From positions 148,497,741 to 148,561,740 of the forward strand of contig CM041465.1 of assembly GCA_023213395.1 (NCBI GenBank): a stretch of 64,000 nt of DNA, in the 5' to 3' direction. Positions 21,276 through 32,420 of the stretch are shown here, one piece after another. This DNA is from Cycas panzhihuaensis. Taxonomy: Eukaryota > Cycadophyta. Position 1 is the first letter of the stretch; every line of letters begins with the position of its first letter. Both the position numbers and the translations under genes were made by a program. The notes below the pieces were generated by a model. That model was not told the DNA's origin. It ran no database searches and saw only the letters and a program-made list of their open reading frames with translations.

Positions 21276-22344
21276 CTTGCTTCTCCCATTTGTGTCTTGA
21301 TTAGTGAGCTCGTCATATCGTCGTGCAGATTGACCATATAACTGTATGAACCTGAGTCAACCTGCTCAGATTTGGCTGAAATTTGGTGAGTAGGTGCACC
21401 TCACCAAGGCGATCATCTTTCTCCAAAGCATTGTTAGCTGATTCTCATTTGTTTGGGCTAGATCTGAGAAAAATGACAACTGCCCACGTGGACTCATTTT
21501 CAGAGATTTCTCTCCATACGATCTGAGTTTGATGTATGGTATGGCCCTGTTCGCTGCATGTGCGATGAGAAACAAGCAAAAAGGAGAAAAAACCCTAGCT
21601 GCCGCTCTCAACTTTGACTGGGTTTTTCTCATCAACGAAAGGTCTGATCAAAATTCCAAGGCCAGAGCTGAGTTTTCCACTAAAAAATCTTTCATTTGAG
21701 TTTGGACTCGAGTTTTTTTGAAGAAGTTGTTTTTTCAGCCCTCCTTACCAGTTTGTACAGATGTTCATACTTCAAAAATTTTGTTCCATTAATGAAGTGC
21801 CCTCAGGTTTGATCTTTTGCAGCATATCTCTTCTACAGTATTTTACTGGCTCATTTTCTTGTCTAAAGTTCTTTTCTCTTTAAAAAATAATAAAATATAC
21901 TACACATCTCTATGTTGCTTCTCCTCATTCACCTTCTATACCACTGCTAGATAACTCTGCTTAGCAGCTACCCGTTCCCTACCTTAGAGACCTTGTTCCA
22001 GGTGTCTATAAGAATCGTGTTGCATCTGTTGTTATTGGCTAAAGCACGATTGGATTTTACACCAACATGTGAAGTGAGGGGACACGAAAGGACCCAATAA
22101 CCAGTCCTTAGATAGAGCTCGCTCATGGATGTGAGCCTACATGTATCAGAAGGTATATCGGAGGACCCTATAGGACCTTGAGCCCATCCTAGAATAGGAA
22201 GCCCAACTGACCGCTGAAGCTTTGTAGTGTAGTGGTTAGCGGTTAGTGCCATGAAGCTATTTGTCACGAATGTTTTTGGAGGTTTATCGATAGGCCTACG
22301 AGCCAAAGCAATCCCATGTCTAGACTTGGTAGAGTTCATCCATC
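21276..22344 (+). other. Copia-2 leader
   Basis: About 1.07 kb between PBS and gag. No convincing coding sequence is visible. It contains GTACGA/CATACGA-type short words that also occur in the Copia-A leader. Confidence 0.5.
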
Positions 22345-23286
22345 CTATCATGCCCTCTTCTCTCCATCTTGTTGAGTCCAAGAAACTTATTGGGGACAAC
22401 TATGAGTCTTGGAAGACTAAGATGAGATCCATTCTTGTGGATCAAGGACCATGGGACTAGATAGAGAATATCAAGCTAGAACTTGCTGATGCTGCTGAGA
22501 GGAATGCATACTTTGAACAGAAGCCTTGCCCTTGCCTCCATCACTTTATTTGTTGTGGATACCATTTTGCCTCACATAGCCAGTGCTGTTACCCCTCATG
22601 AGGCATCGAAAACCTTGAAGACCTTATATACTCAGAAATATATTGCTCACATCATGGCCCTAGAAAACCGAATGGCCCTACTAAAGATGTCAGAATCAGA
22701 GGACATGATTCTTTGCTTGCTTCAAGCTACTACATGAGAACTTGGTGCCTGTTGGGGTGACCTACTTTGATGGTGATCTTATTGAGCTCATAATACATAA
22801 GCTTTTTGCTCGATTCAAAAATTTTGTCACCTCCTATAAGATCACAGTCGAAATAGCTCAACCTTCTTTTGCTACCATATGTGGACAACTCCATCATGAG
22901 TAGATTGAAACCAGCTTGGAAAATGAGTTGGAAAATGCCTTCTCATCCAGAGTTAATATCCGGCGTAGGGGTACTCCTACCAGAGGCAACCTTCGTGGAA
23001 TTGATCTGGGGAGGAGATGCCTAACTAGCTATAGTCCTGGAAGGGGACAATCTCTTCCATGCCCAAATACACAAAAATATTCTAGAGGACGATTCAATCA
23101 TCAAATCATTTATTTTTATTGTGGAAAGACGAGTTATTATACCACCGATTATCGTCATCGTAAGGTAGATCTGGAAAGGGGCATTATAGCATCAGGAGCT
23201 ACTCTAGGCAATTTGAGAAGAATGAGTCCATGGAAATAGAAGAAGAAGAGACAACATTTGTCATCGCATACTCCTCAAGTATACGC
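22345..23286 (+). pseudogene. Copia-2 gag
   Basis: The start near 22348 reads MPSSLHLVESKKLIGDNYES, then WKTKMRSILVDQGPWD and a stop. A shifted frame continues HEASKTLKTLYTQKY, MALENRMALLKMSESEDM, then later IYFYCGKTSYYTTDYRHRK (a knuckle with two of the CCHC positions changed). These are copia Gag landmarks. At least two frameshifts and several stops are present. Confidence 0.8.
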
Positions 23287-24105
23287 AACCAAAGCAAAGA
23301 TGATTGATTCATAGACTTGGGAGCCTCCAAACACATGACTCACAGACGAACTTGGTTCAACAACAAAACTCCTCTTCAGGGTGTAGGATCAGTTGAACTT
23401 GGGGATGATACTACTCATGCAACACAAGGACGCAGAATTGTTTTCGTTGTCATGCCAAATGGAAACATTGAAAAAGTTGGTGGAGTACTTTATGTACTTG
23501 GAATGACCAAAAACTTACTATCTGTCTCTTAATTGACTGACAACAAACTCCAAGTCTTGTTTGATAGTGATGGATGTATTGTTTTTGATAAATATAAAGG
23601 GAACAAAGTGATTGGTGAAGGCATTAAAACTAATGGATTGTACAAATTTTTCGTCTCACCAATTTACTCTACCCTCAATGTAACACTCGATATTGATAAT
23701 GATAAGCTCTGGCATTTGTGCTATGGTCATTTGTCTTATGATGCCCTATCTTCGTGAAGCAAATATGACAAGGTAAATGGATTGCCCTAGATAAAGAAAA
23801 CTAACTCAGTTTGTGATATATGCATGATGGATAAGCAACATAGGTTACAATTCTCCTTCAACACTAGAAGCGTAACATGCAAGCTCCAACTAATTCATAG
23901 TGATATGTGTGGCCTATTCTTGCCTCTCTCTGTCTGAGGTGCTCGTTATTGCTTGGCATTTATAGATGACTGTACTAGGAAGATTTGGATTTACTTCCTT
24001 AAACTAAAATCTGATGTGTTCGATACCTTTCTCAACTTCAAGGCCAAAGTTGAGAAGGAAAGTAGGCACTGCATCAAATGTTTAAGAATTGATAATGGTG
24101 GAGAT
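23287..24105 (+). pseudogene. Copia-2 protease and integrase N-terminal half
   Basis: FIDLGASKHMTHRRTWF (D-L-G-A protease site), GVLYVLGMTKNLLSVS, a stop, then NGLYKFF, LWHLCYGHLSYDALSS (pre-integrase HH), CDICMMDKQHRLQF (CC), LIHSDMCGLF (first Asp), AFIDDCTRKIWIYFLKLKS and LRIDNGGD (second Asp). It is cut in the middle of the D-N-G-G-E-Y motif by Gypsy-B. Confidence 0.85.
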
Positions 24106-24347
24106 TGTTATGGACCTTTTCTATAACTTGAAGGGACAACCAGATATTATGAATACAACATAGATCTTTCAGGAAGATTTATAGTTAATAGACCAATTGA
24201 TTTGATTAAAAAATAAGTGATGTCTGATGTTACAACACAGAGAGTTTTTATATGTATATACTAGGCCCTTTCATAAACGGTTGTAACTATTCAAGGGCAC
24301 CCCTCCATTAATAATTTAATTAATTAATCTTAAGGAGGTTCGAAACA
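24106..24347 (-). repeat. Gypsy-B 3' LTR (left)
   Basis: 242 bp. On the minus strand it begins TGTTTCGAACC directly after the purine-rich AAGGGAGAGGAAT, the polypurine tract (24348-24360 on the plus strand). Confidence 0.82.
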
Positions 24348-24497
24348 ATTCCTCTCCCTTAAGATGTTTCGCCCACGAAACATAATCGAATGGTTGTAGT
24401 TCTTTAAACAAATGTTGTCATTCGTTGAATTAGCGTCCATTAGGATATTAGTCGAATGTTGTAAGCATTTATTGGAAGATACTTCTAGTTGAAGACC

Positions 24498-25270
24498 TCA
24501 GCAACGTTTTCCATGTTTTTGGGACGTTTTGCATGTTTCAACTCTTTTAGTTGTCAGTTTAATTTCTTCTTGGAACATGAAAATTTGAGCTTTTGTACCT
24601 TGTGGATGCTTCTTAGTTTCTTCATCCATATTTTTGCGTGATATAACTTTAGTTTTGCTTGGTCTTTTTCTTGAAAATGTGATGGTTCTTCCTTCTTTCT
24701 TAAATTGTATGAATTGCTTGTCAATATTCATTTCGAAGGTTCCAAGTGTATTGAGCCATTGACTGCCCAACACAATATCTACACCTCTGACATCGATGAT
24801 GTAAAAATCTTCTATAATGTTGACGTTACTATGAGATTAAGGTTCATCATCACATCCTGACGTGATATTACCTATCTTTCTCCAATAGTTACCTGGAAAC
24901 AGGGAGTTCTTAATGGGAATAACCTCAGTTGTTGATCACAGTTTTGATCAATGAAATTATGAGTGCTACTTGAATTTATCAGGATTGTAACAACTCGACT
25001 TTTAATAGATCCTTGCAGTTTTAATGTATTTGATTGATTAAAACTGCTCATAGATGATAATGACATTTTCGAGTTGTTAACCTCGAGATGACAGTAGCTT
25101 TCTTGATGTTCATAGTGATGACAATTTCCTTGATTATTTTCTAACCCTTGCTCTTTTTCATCAGTATTGTCATCAGGTAGTAATCTAATTGTATATAACT
25201 GGTTTCTTTGACATTTATGCCCAGGTCCCCACTTTTCTTCACATCTAAAACATAGGTCTTTTGTTCTCAA
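24498..25270 (-). pseudogene. Gypsy-B nucleocapsid and protease
   Basis: Minus-strand frames: LCFRCEEKWGPGHKC (a gypsy zinc knuckle C-x2-C-x4-G-H-x-C), an acidic region, then VVTILINSSSTHNFIDQNCD. The last is the aspartic protease site where the catalytic D-S-G has become N-S-S, so the enzyme is dead. LGSQWLNTLGTFEMNIDKQF follows, the usual end of the domain. A lysine-rich tail continues to 24498, with no RT after it. Confidence 0.85.
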
Positions 25271-26332
25271 CTTTTCTTGTTCTGTTCTTGTCTTTTGAAT
25301 GATTGGTTTGGCAGGTCAATTCAAATTGATTGATAATGGTTTATGTTGAACATTTGGTAATGGATTATGTCGAATAGGTGGAGGAATATAGGGGTTTGTA
25401 TCTATTTTGCATAATGTATTGAGTTTATCTTCATGTATTCTTGTCAATTGCATTGCTTTGTTAAGATCTTTTGGTTCTTGGACCTTAACATCAACTTGGA
25501 TTTCTGTTATCAGGCCGTCTATATATAAATGGATGAGTCGATTAGTCGGGATGTCTTTTAACACATAACTTGACTTTGTGAAGGCTGCGCTGTATTATTC
25601 CACAGAACTCGTTTGTTTTAATTTTTGCAATTCACAGTAATAATCACGACTGGTTACTATTTCAAATTGCTCAATGAATAGACAGACAAATTCTTTGGTT
25701 ACTATTTCAAATTGCTCAATGAATAGACAGACAAACTCTTTCCAAGTTTGTAGTTGATCTCAAAATGAAGTTTGTTCAAGACATTGCCACCATTCATATG
25801 CTATCCCATCTATGTGCAGGGTAGCTAAAGAAACTTGTTCTATTGGTTCAATTTCTACCAGACGAAAGTAGTTTTCCATTTGTTGGATCCATACTCTAGG
25901 CGTATGTGATTTTTGCTCGCTATTGAAGCATTGTATTGTAATCTTTTCTAACCTTTTCCTTTTTTGTGACTGTATGGATTGTAAACAGTTAAAATATGCT
26001 TGGAAACCCACTATCTTTTGTTCATCAGGGGTCAGATTTCAGTAATCATTAAGATATTTTCTGATAGCTTCATTTTCAATATTAATTGGAGTTGTCTAAA
26101 GACCTGATTGATTTTTTGCAATGCGATTTTTGATATGTGATTGGCGACTCATTGTTTCATCCTTAGAATCCAGAACAATCATATCTTCTTTTCTGCTTGT
26201 TTCTATGATTATCAATTTGTCCAAAATTTGATGTAAAATATGATTTAAGAGAGCATTTGATGTCTAGATAGTTTCGTGCACTGCTTGAGTAATCGATTCA
26301 ACGATATCTTTTTGAATTGAGTTATCAGCCAT
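25271..26332 (-). pseudogene. Gypsy-B gag
   Basis: A start codon at 26330-26332 (MADNSIQKDIVESITQAVHE, then a stop). Downstream come the Gag core PRVWIQQMENYFRLVEIEPI, LATLHIDGIAYEWWQ, and after a frameshift PTNRLIHLYIDGLITEIQVD and LNKAMQLTRIHEDKL. These are typical of chromovirus-like gypsy Gag. A 40-bp direct duplication (around 25650-25740) lies in the middle. It is inactive because of stops. Confidence 0.83.
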
Positions 26333-28003
26333 TTTCTCAGTGCTCATTACCTCAATAATAGCATAGGTGCAATTCCACCAATTCCCTTCGTAATTATACG
26401 TTAATTTATTAGACTTGTATTAATAAAATGAGAAATATGTTGCTTGTTGAATAGATCATAGATATCGAATGAATACGTGTATGTGATGCACAATTATAAG
26501 ACCCCAAACAATTTTAATTGCAAAGACAAGACTTGGTTATGGTGATCGATATCTTTCAAGACAATATTATGGCTTCCCCTTCTGTTTGAATATATTATTA
26601 TGTTGTATCTTATAAATTTGAGTTTGCTTGATCTGTGGAGATAAGTAGGATTATGTTTCCACAATATACTGATTTAAGTACCCTAGTAGATCAATGTATT
26701 CACGTAGACGTTGGCGCTGATTTACAACTATCAATATGTTCTTATGGATAGTATGCACCGATAATTTTGAGTAAAATATTCAGGCAAGTTTTCCTTCGTG
26801 ATTGTATGTGCATTCCTCTAGAATACAAGACTCTTAGTTGAATTCTTATCTTTTTGCGTTTTCTTGAATATGAAACCTTCAATTGAGTTTGTATTGTAAT
26901 AATGGCATGCAACTTCAATATTGGAATAGATGACTAATTAAAGTCACTTTATTCACTTCGTGTGTGTGTGTGTGTATATATATGCTTTATAATAAATATG
27001 CAAATTGTTTTGTAATTGGATACCTGATGAAAGTCACTTTTTACTCTCATACAATATCCAATTACAAAACAATTTGCATATTTATTATCAAGCCTATATA
27101 TATATATATATTGACGTAATAATAAATATATCAAACAAACAAATAAAAGATTATATAATTGGCGCCTTTGATTAACACAATAGTAAGAATATTAATGCAA
27201 GATTGGCGACCAATATTGATGACGTTGGCATAAATGAAAAGCGAATATATAGAATATATATAATATGAAATGTCTTGATTAACACGCAACGTGTCTTAAT
27301 ATATTATACGATTGTGTTTTTATGTAAAACGACTATGGAGGATGAATGACGGTCGTAAGAAATGAATGCGACTGCAAGTGCAAACAGATGCAAGACCAGG
27401 GAGATGACGATAGATGTCAGATGGTGGAGACGTGGACCAAGGAGATGGGAGACGATAGAATGGATGCAGGGGAGAATGGACGGAACGAAGGGAACCGATG
27501 CCACACAGGGCGATGAAATGTAGGATGATAGAACTGATGGTCTACTCGAAATAAAACACAAGAAAAATCAGAATGAACAGATGAAAGGAAGTATGAAATG
27601 CAAGAAGATCAGAATAAACACATAGTTTAGAATTTTAGACTAGAGCGTGGTACAAAGGACCACGAAAATGTATGTTAGAAGGTGATGATTAATGCAAGTC
27701 AACTATTAATACAGGGTGAAAAATCAATCTGGGAGTGTGGGGACATGTAGGGATGAGCTGAGGAATATTGACGTGCAGGTCTATGATGACGATAATATCA
27801 CAAGTGGTATATGAGAATAGATAATGACAAAGGAGGCACTGTAAACAATGGAGGACCAACTGCCCAATTTGTTATCACCCTAGGTAGCCGCCAGACTATA
27901 GATGGGTAAATAATAGACCTTGCAATCCAAAAATTGTTTCGTTACCAGCTGCTCTCAGATAATAATGCAAGGATACCTGTAGATGCAAGGATACCAGGAT
28001 ATT
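26333..28003 (-). other. Gypsy-B leader
   Basis: 1.67 kb between PBS and gag. It holds a (GT)n(TA)n microsatellite (about 26960-26983), a 34-bp inverted repeat (26989-27088) and an (AT)n run. No coding region is supported. Confidence 0.6.
26989..27088. repeat. Perfect 34-bp inverted repeat
   Basis: Arms 26989-27022 and 27055-27088 are exact reverse complements (containing TGCAAATTGTTTTGTAATTG and its complement) around a 32-base loop. AT-rich dinucleotide repeats flank both sides. It would extrude as a hairpin in DNA or RNA. Confidence 0.92.
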
Positions 28004-28253
28004 GCTCTGATACCACCTGTTACGGACATTTTTCGTAACTTGAAGGGACAACCGGATATTATGAATATAATAGAGAGCTTTTAGGAAGATTTATAGTCAA
28101 TAGACCAATTGATTTGATTAAAAAATAAGTGATGTCTAATGTTACAACACAGAGAGTTTTTATATGTATAGACTAAGCCCTTTCATAAAGGGTTGCAACT
28201 ATTTAAGGACACACCTCCATTAATAATTTAATTAATTAATCTTAAAGAGGTTC
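28004..28253 (-). repeat. Gypsy-B primer-binding site and 5' LTR (right)
   Basis: The minus strand reads TGGTATCAGAGC at 28015-28004, two bases inside the LTR (28018-28253). The LTR aligns over its length with 24106-24341 with moderate divergence and lacks the terminal six bases present in the other copy. Confidence 0.83.
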
Positions 28254-29075
28254 ATAAGAGAGAATGGAATACAAAGACAATTCACAATGCCATATACTCC
28301 TCAATGGAATAGAGTTGCGGAGAGGAAGAACAGGACCATAACTGAAATGACACGGTCCCTTCTGAAATAAAAGGGCGTATCCAATAGGTATTGGGTTGCA
28401 ACAACCAACATTATTATATACCTACTCAACTGAAGTCCTACCTTGCAACAACCAACATTATTATATACCTACTCAACTGAAGTCCTACCAAGGCCCCATA
28501 AAGCATGACTCTTGAAGAAGCCTGGTCAGGATAGAAACCTGATGTCTCACATCCTCGTATCTTTGGGTCCACTGTCTATATGCATATACTGGTTGAAAAG
28601 AGAAGGAAATTGGATGACAAAAGCAGAAAATGTATCTTGGTAGGTTACAATGAAGTCTCCAAGGCCTACAAATGCTTGGATCCCTTGATTGATAAAATCT
28701 ATTCGAGTAGAGACGTGCATTTTGATGAAACATCAGATGCTGCAAAGGAGGATACATCTCCACCTTTTGCCTCACTGGATAATATTGTTATTCTGCATTG
28801 GGAACCACCTCACCCAAAGGAGCAACAAAGAGAGCACCATGAAACTTTGAGCGAGACCATACAGGACACCTCTCCAAGAGCCTTTAGTGAATCCATAGAT
28901 CAATAACCTAGTATCTCCAACATCACCAATGATCGAGAACGATCATCTACTCCACCACAGAAGAAAATACCAAAGAGGTATTTAAAAATAATGGAGGAAT
29001 CCTGAACCGATTCCGATCTCATCCAAGAAGGTAGAAGAACCAAAAGTCAAAATGCACTACGGGTTCGCAACACAC
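28254..29075 (+). pseudogene. Copia-2 integrase C-terminal half and linker
   Basis: Resumes with ENGIQRQFTMPYTPQWNRVA then ERKNRTITEMTRSLL (catalytic Glu region). An imperfect direct duplication of about 45 bp follows (28400-28490), then MTLEEAW, VYMHILVEKRRKLDDKSRKC and LVGYNEVSKAYK. The frame 28580-28906 is open for 108 codons and runs into a proline/serine-rich linker. Confidence 0.83.
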
Positions 29076-30083
29076 TGTGACATCTGCTTTTAGTAGTCCC
29101 ATGATGATCCTCACTGGAGCAAGGCCATGGATGAGGAAATGGAGTCAATCATAGAAAATAAAACATGGGATCTGACTGAACTATCGCTAAGCAAACCTGT
29201 TGTTGGGTGTTGATGGCTGTACAAGGTTAAAGAAAAGGCAGATGGGTCCATTGAAAAATATAAAGCCCGTCTTGCGGCCAAGGGATACATTCAGACGCAA
29301 GGGATTGATTATGAAGAAACATTTTCCCCGATTAGCAAAATGACAATCATCAGGACTGTGATTGCACTAGCTGCACAGAATAATTGGCTTGTATGTTAGA
29401 TGGATGTCAAGGGAACTTTTCTCAATGGAGACCTACAAGAGTACATTTACATGAAACAACCCCTTGGATATGTAACTAGAGGACAAGAACATCTTGTCTG
29501 CAAGCTCAATAAAGCTGTTTATGGGTTGAAACAAGCTCCTAGGTCTTGGTACGCCAAGATCGACTCCTACCTATGGGGTGTTGGAATGAAACGATCAGAG
29601 GCAGATTTTAGACTTTATGTTCACATTGACAAGAACAATCGAATCATTATCCTAGTCGTGTGTGTGGATGATCTGATATTGACCGGGAATAACACTAGCT
29701 AGATCAACTTTCTGTGATAACAGTTGTCAAAGACCTTTGAAATGATAGACCTAGGAGAAATTCATTACTACTTGGGAATTGAGGTTCATAAACAGCCAGA
29801 TGGAATTTTTATTCATCAAAGCAAGTATATAGGTAGAATCCTGGAGGAATTTAAGATGATATATTGTAAACCATCTCCTACACCTATGTGTACAAGAACC
29901 AAACTGACGACTGTTCTAGAGGGGAAACCAATAGATGAGACTCTTTATATGAAACTAGTCGGCAACCTCATATATCTTACTTCAACTCGACCAGACATAG
30001 TGTTTTACGTGGGGATGGTCTCAAGGTTCATGTCTGCTCCCAAAGAGTCACATTGGAAAGCAGCCAAGCATATACTGTGATAG
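29076..30083 (+). pseudogene. Copia-2 reverse transcriptase
   Basis: AMDEEMESIIENKTWDLTEL, YKVKEKADGSIEKYKARLAA, KGYIQTQGIDYEETFSPI, MDVKGTFLNGDLQEYIYMKQ, VYGLKQAPRSWYAKI, then VVCVDDLILTGNN, where the usual Y-V-D-D has become C-V-D-D. After stops come MIDLGEIHYYLGIEVHKQPD and HQSKYIGRILEEF. Long stretches (29400-29702, 29724-30080) remain open. Confidence 0.87.
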
Positions 30084-30608
30084 TTGCAAAGGACAAAATC
30101 CTATGGAACCCACTATAGCAATCAAGGGGTGACTCATTTAACTGGATACACTAATTTTGATTGGGTAGGAGACATTGATAGTCGAAAATCTACCACAAGA
30201 TATTGCTTCGGCCCAGGGAATGGAATCATATCATGGAGAACAAAGAAACAACCCACTGTCTCCTTGTCAGTTTCGGAAGCTGAATATCAACCAACTATCC
30301 AGTCAACCTGCAAAGCAATCTGGCTTAGATGTCTCCTTGAAGAGTTGAGATTGACTCAAGACTCTCTAACTCTAATCAACTGCGACAACTAGAGCACCAT
30401 TCAAATGACCAGGAATCCTGTCTTTCAAGCCCGAACAAAGCACACTGAAGTTCATCATCACATCATTCAGGAAAAGGTAGACAAAGGGGAAATCAAATTG
30501 ATCTATTTTCCCAGGACAGAGCAACTTGTTGACATCTTCACAAAGCCACTCTCTAAGGACAAATTTGTGTACCTTAGAAACAAAATTGGGATGAAAGAAA
30601 GGGATTAG
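30084..30608 (+). pseudogene. Copia-2 RNase H
   Basis: TGYTNFDWVGDIDSRKSTTR, GPGNGIISWRTKKQPTVSLS, SEAEYQPTIQSTCKAIWLRC, INCDN then a stop, HTEVHHHIIQEKVDKGEIKL and TEQLVDIFTKPLSKDKFVYL. The acidic RNase H residues (D-W, E in S-E-A-E-Y, D-N) are still visible. One stop splits the domain. Confidence 0.87.
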
Positions 30609-30612
30609 ACAT

Positions 30613-30853
30613 TAAGAGGGGATGTTAGAATATAATGTCTTATCCTCTGTATTTTAATGTTTTATGTTAGTGACTTAATTGTAACATTTAATGTTAGTCA
30701 TGTAACATAGTTGTAACTTATTATGTTAGTCATGTCTCTAACCCTAACATGTTATTAGAGGCTTCCTATATAAATATGTACAATACCTCTCAATATACTC
30801 AAGGAATCCATTTCAATCATTTCTGATCTCATCTGTCTGTAGTTGCTTTGACA
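30613..30853 (+). repeat. Copia-2 polypurine tract and 3' LTR
   Basis: The tract AAGAGGGGA (30613-30621) precedes an LTR of 232 bp (30622-30853, TGTTAG...TTGACA). Its first 16 bases are TGTTAGAATATAATGT, identical to NA-LTR-1 and Copia-A. It contains several TGTTAGTCATGT-like direct repeats. Confidence 0.9.
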
Positions 30854-31636
30854 AAACTAAGACCCTTTTTGGAAAGAATATTAAGATTTTAAGGAGTGAC
30901 AGTGAAGGCAAGTACTTGTCAGATGACTTCATCAACCTTTTCAAAAGACATGGCATTCAGTGTTGGCTTACTACATCATACACTTTGCAATAGAATGATG
31001 TATTTGAGAGGAAAAATCATACAATTGTAGAGATGATTCGATGCTTACTTAAGGCAAAATGTGCCTCTAAAGGCTTCTAGGGCAAATTTGTTAAAACAAC
31101 AGTTTACTTGTTAAATAGGAGTCCCACTAAAGTAGTGTGGAATGTGACTCTTGAGGAAGTGTAGACCGATAGAAAATCCTTTGTTTGCAATCTTTGTGTT
31201 TTTGGTTGTACTGCTTATGTCCATGTGCCTAATGAAAAGAGGCATAAATTGGATGAAAAAATCCATAAATGTATTCTTATTGGGTACTGTGAGTCATCCA
31301 AAGCATATAGGTTTTGGAATCCTACACAGAGAAAGATTGTAATCAATAGTGATGCATTGTTTGATGAGTCTAATGAGTCCATTGTGCTTAGTGTAAATAA
31401 TAAAGGGAAAAAAAAGTGTGAAATAGATGTAAAGAGTGAAGATGATAAGGACAATGACGAGCCTTCTACTTCCTCTTCTTCTCTTGCAAAGAAAATACCC
31501 AAATGGTATTACCAAACCATTAAGGACTTCAAGGTTGATGACATCAACCTTGATGAAGGTGTTCAGAGAAGGAGCAAGAGCAAAGTCAATTATGTCTTAA
31601 TGTATAACATATTGAGCATTAATGAGCCATAGTCAT
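30854..31636 (+). pseudogene. Copia-3 integrase (C-terminal half)
   Basis: ILRSDSEGKYLSDDFINLF (second core Asp; the usual D-N-G-G is D-S-E-G), FERKNHTIVEMIRCLLKAKC (Glu region), VYLLNRSPTKVVWNVTLEEV, FGCTAYVHVPNEKRHKLDEK, KCILIGYCESSKAYRFWNP. The final 135 codons (31225-31632) are open and include an acidic serine-rich linker. Confidence 0.85.
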
Positions 31637-32420
31637 TCAATGAAGCCAAAGTTTTGGCTTAAGGGGAGTCAACCATGAAGGATGGGTATAACTCTATCCT
31701 TAAGAATGACATGTGGGACCTTGTTGAACTTCCTCTAGACAAAAGAGCCATTGGTTGTAGATGGGTATATAAAGTGGAGCATAAATCAAATGGCGCAGTT
31801 GACAGATACAAAGCTCGACTTGTGGCCAAGGGCTATGTACAAAGAGTAGGTATGGACTTCGAGGAGAACTTTGCACATGTGGCAAAGATGACTACCATTT
31901 AGATGTTGATCAGTCTTGCATCACTCTCCACCAAATGGATGTAAAGAGTGCTTTTCTGTATGGCATTCTTGATGAAGAGCTTGTATGGAGCAACCTGAAG
32001 GCTTTTTGAAGGTTGAATAGCAACATCTTGTTCGTAAACTAAAGAAAGCTCTTTATGGGCTCAAGCAAGCACCAAGGGCATGGTACTCATGCATCAATAA
32101 CTATCTTACTTCACTTGTATCCACCAGATGTGAATCTGATCATGGTTTATATGTGAGACACTTGGATGATGAGATTCTCATTATTGCACTTTATGTTTGT
32201 GATCTCTTCGTTACTGGAAGAGACACTCTTTAGATTGACTCTCTCAATAAGCAATTGTGCAATGTTTTTTAGATGTCAGATCTTGGCCCTCTGCATTGTT
32301 ACCTTACTTTGGAGATTTGGCAGAACGGTGATAGCATTTTTGTATTGCAGACTAGATAGGCTCATAATTTGTTGAGACGATTCCATATGGAGGATTGTAA
32401 GCCAATGGCGACTCCCATTT
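31637..32420 (+). pseudogene. Copia-3 reverse transcriptase
   Basis: MWDLVELPLDKRAIGCRWVY, DRYKARLVAKGYVQRVGMDF, a frameshifted fingers region, KKALYGLKQAPRAWYS, then IALYVCDLFVTGRD where the Y-V-D-D motif has lost an aspartate (Y-V-C-D). SDLGPLHCYLTLEIWQNGD follows. Multiple stops and frameshifts make it clearly dead. Confidence 0.84.

Larger units (their letters stand above)
24106..28253 (-). mobile_element. Gypsy-B, gag-protease-only Ty3/gypsy element
   Basis: LTRs at 24106-24347 and 28018-28253 start TGTTAYGGAC on the plus strand. On the minus strand a PBS (28004-28015), leader, gag (26332-25270), zinc knuckle and protease (to 24498) are followed almost directly by a polypurine-like tract and the LTR. 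RT, RNase H and integrase are entirely absent. This is the layout of elements described in plants as terminal-repeat retrotransposons with a GAG domain (TR-GAG). The right LTR lacks the last six bases and the Copia-2 integrase resumes about 30 bp further on than expected, so a small deletion removed the right junction and target duplication. Confidence 0.85.
21144..30853 (+). mobile_element. Copia-2, Ty1/copia retrotransposon with left-truncated 5' LTR
   Basis: It comprises a 5' LTR remnant (21144-21263), PBS, a 1-kb leader, gag, protease, integrase, RT, RNase H, polypurine tract and an intact 3' LTR (30622-30853). Gypsy-B interrupts the integrase at 24106-28253. About 115 bp of the 5' LTR was lost in the deletion that fused it to Gypsy-A. 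Stops and frameshifts occur in all domains. It lies within Copia-3, whose integrase resumes at 30854. Confidence 0.88.
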
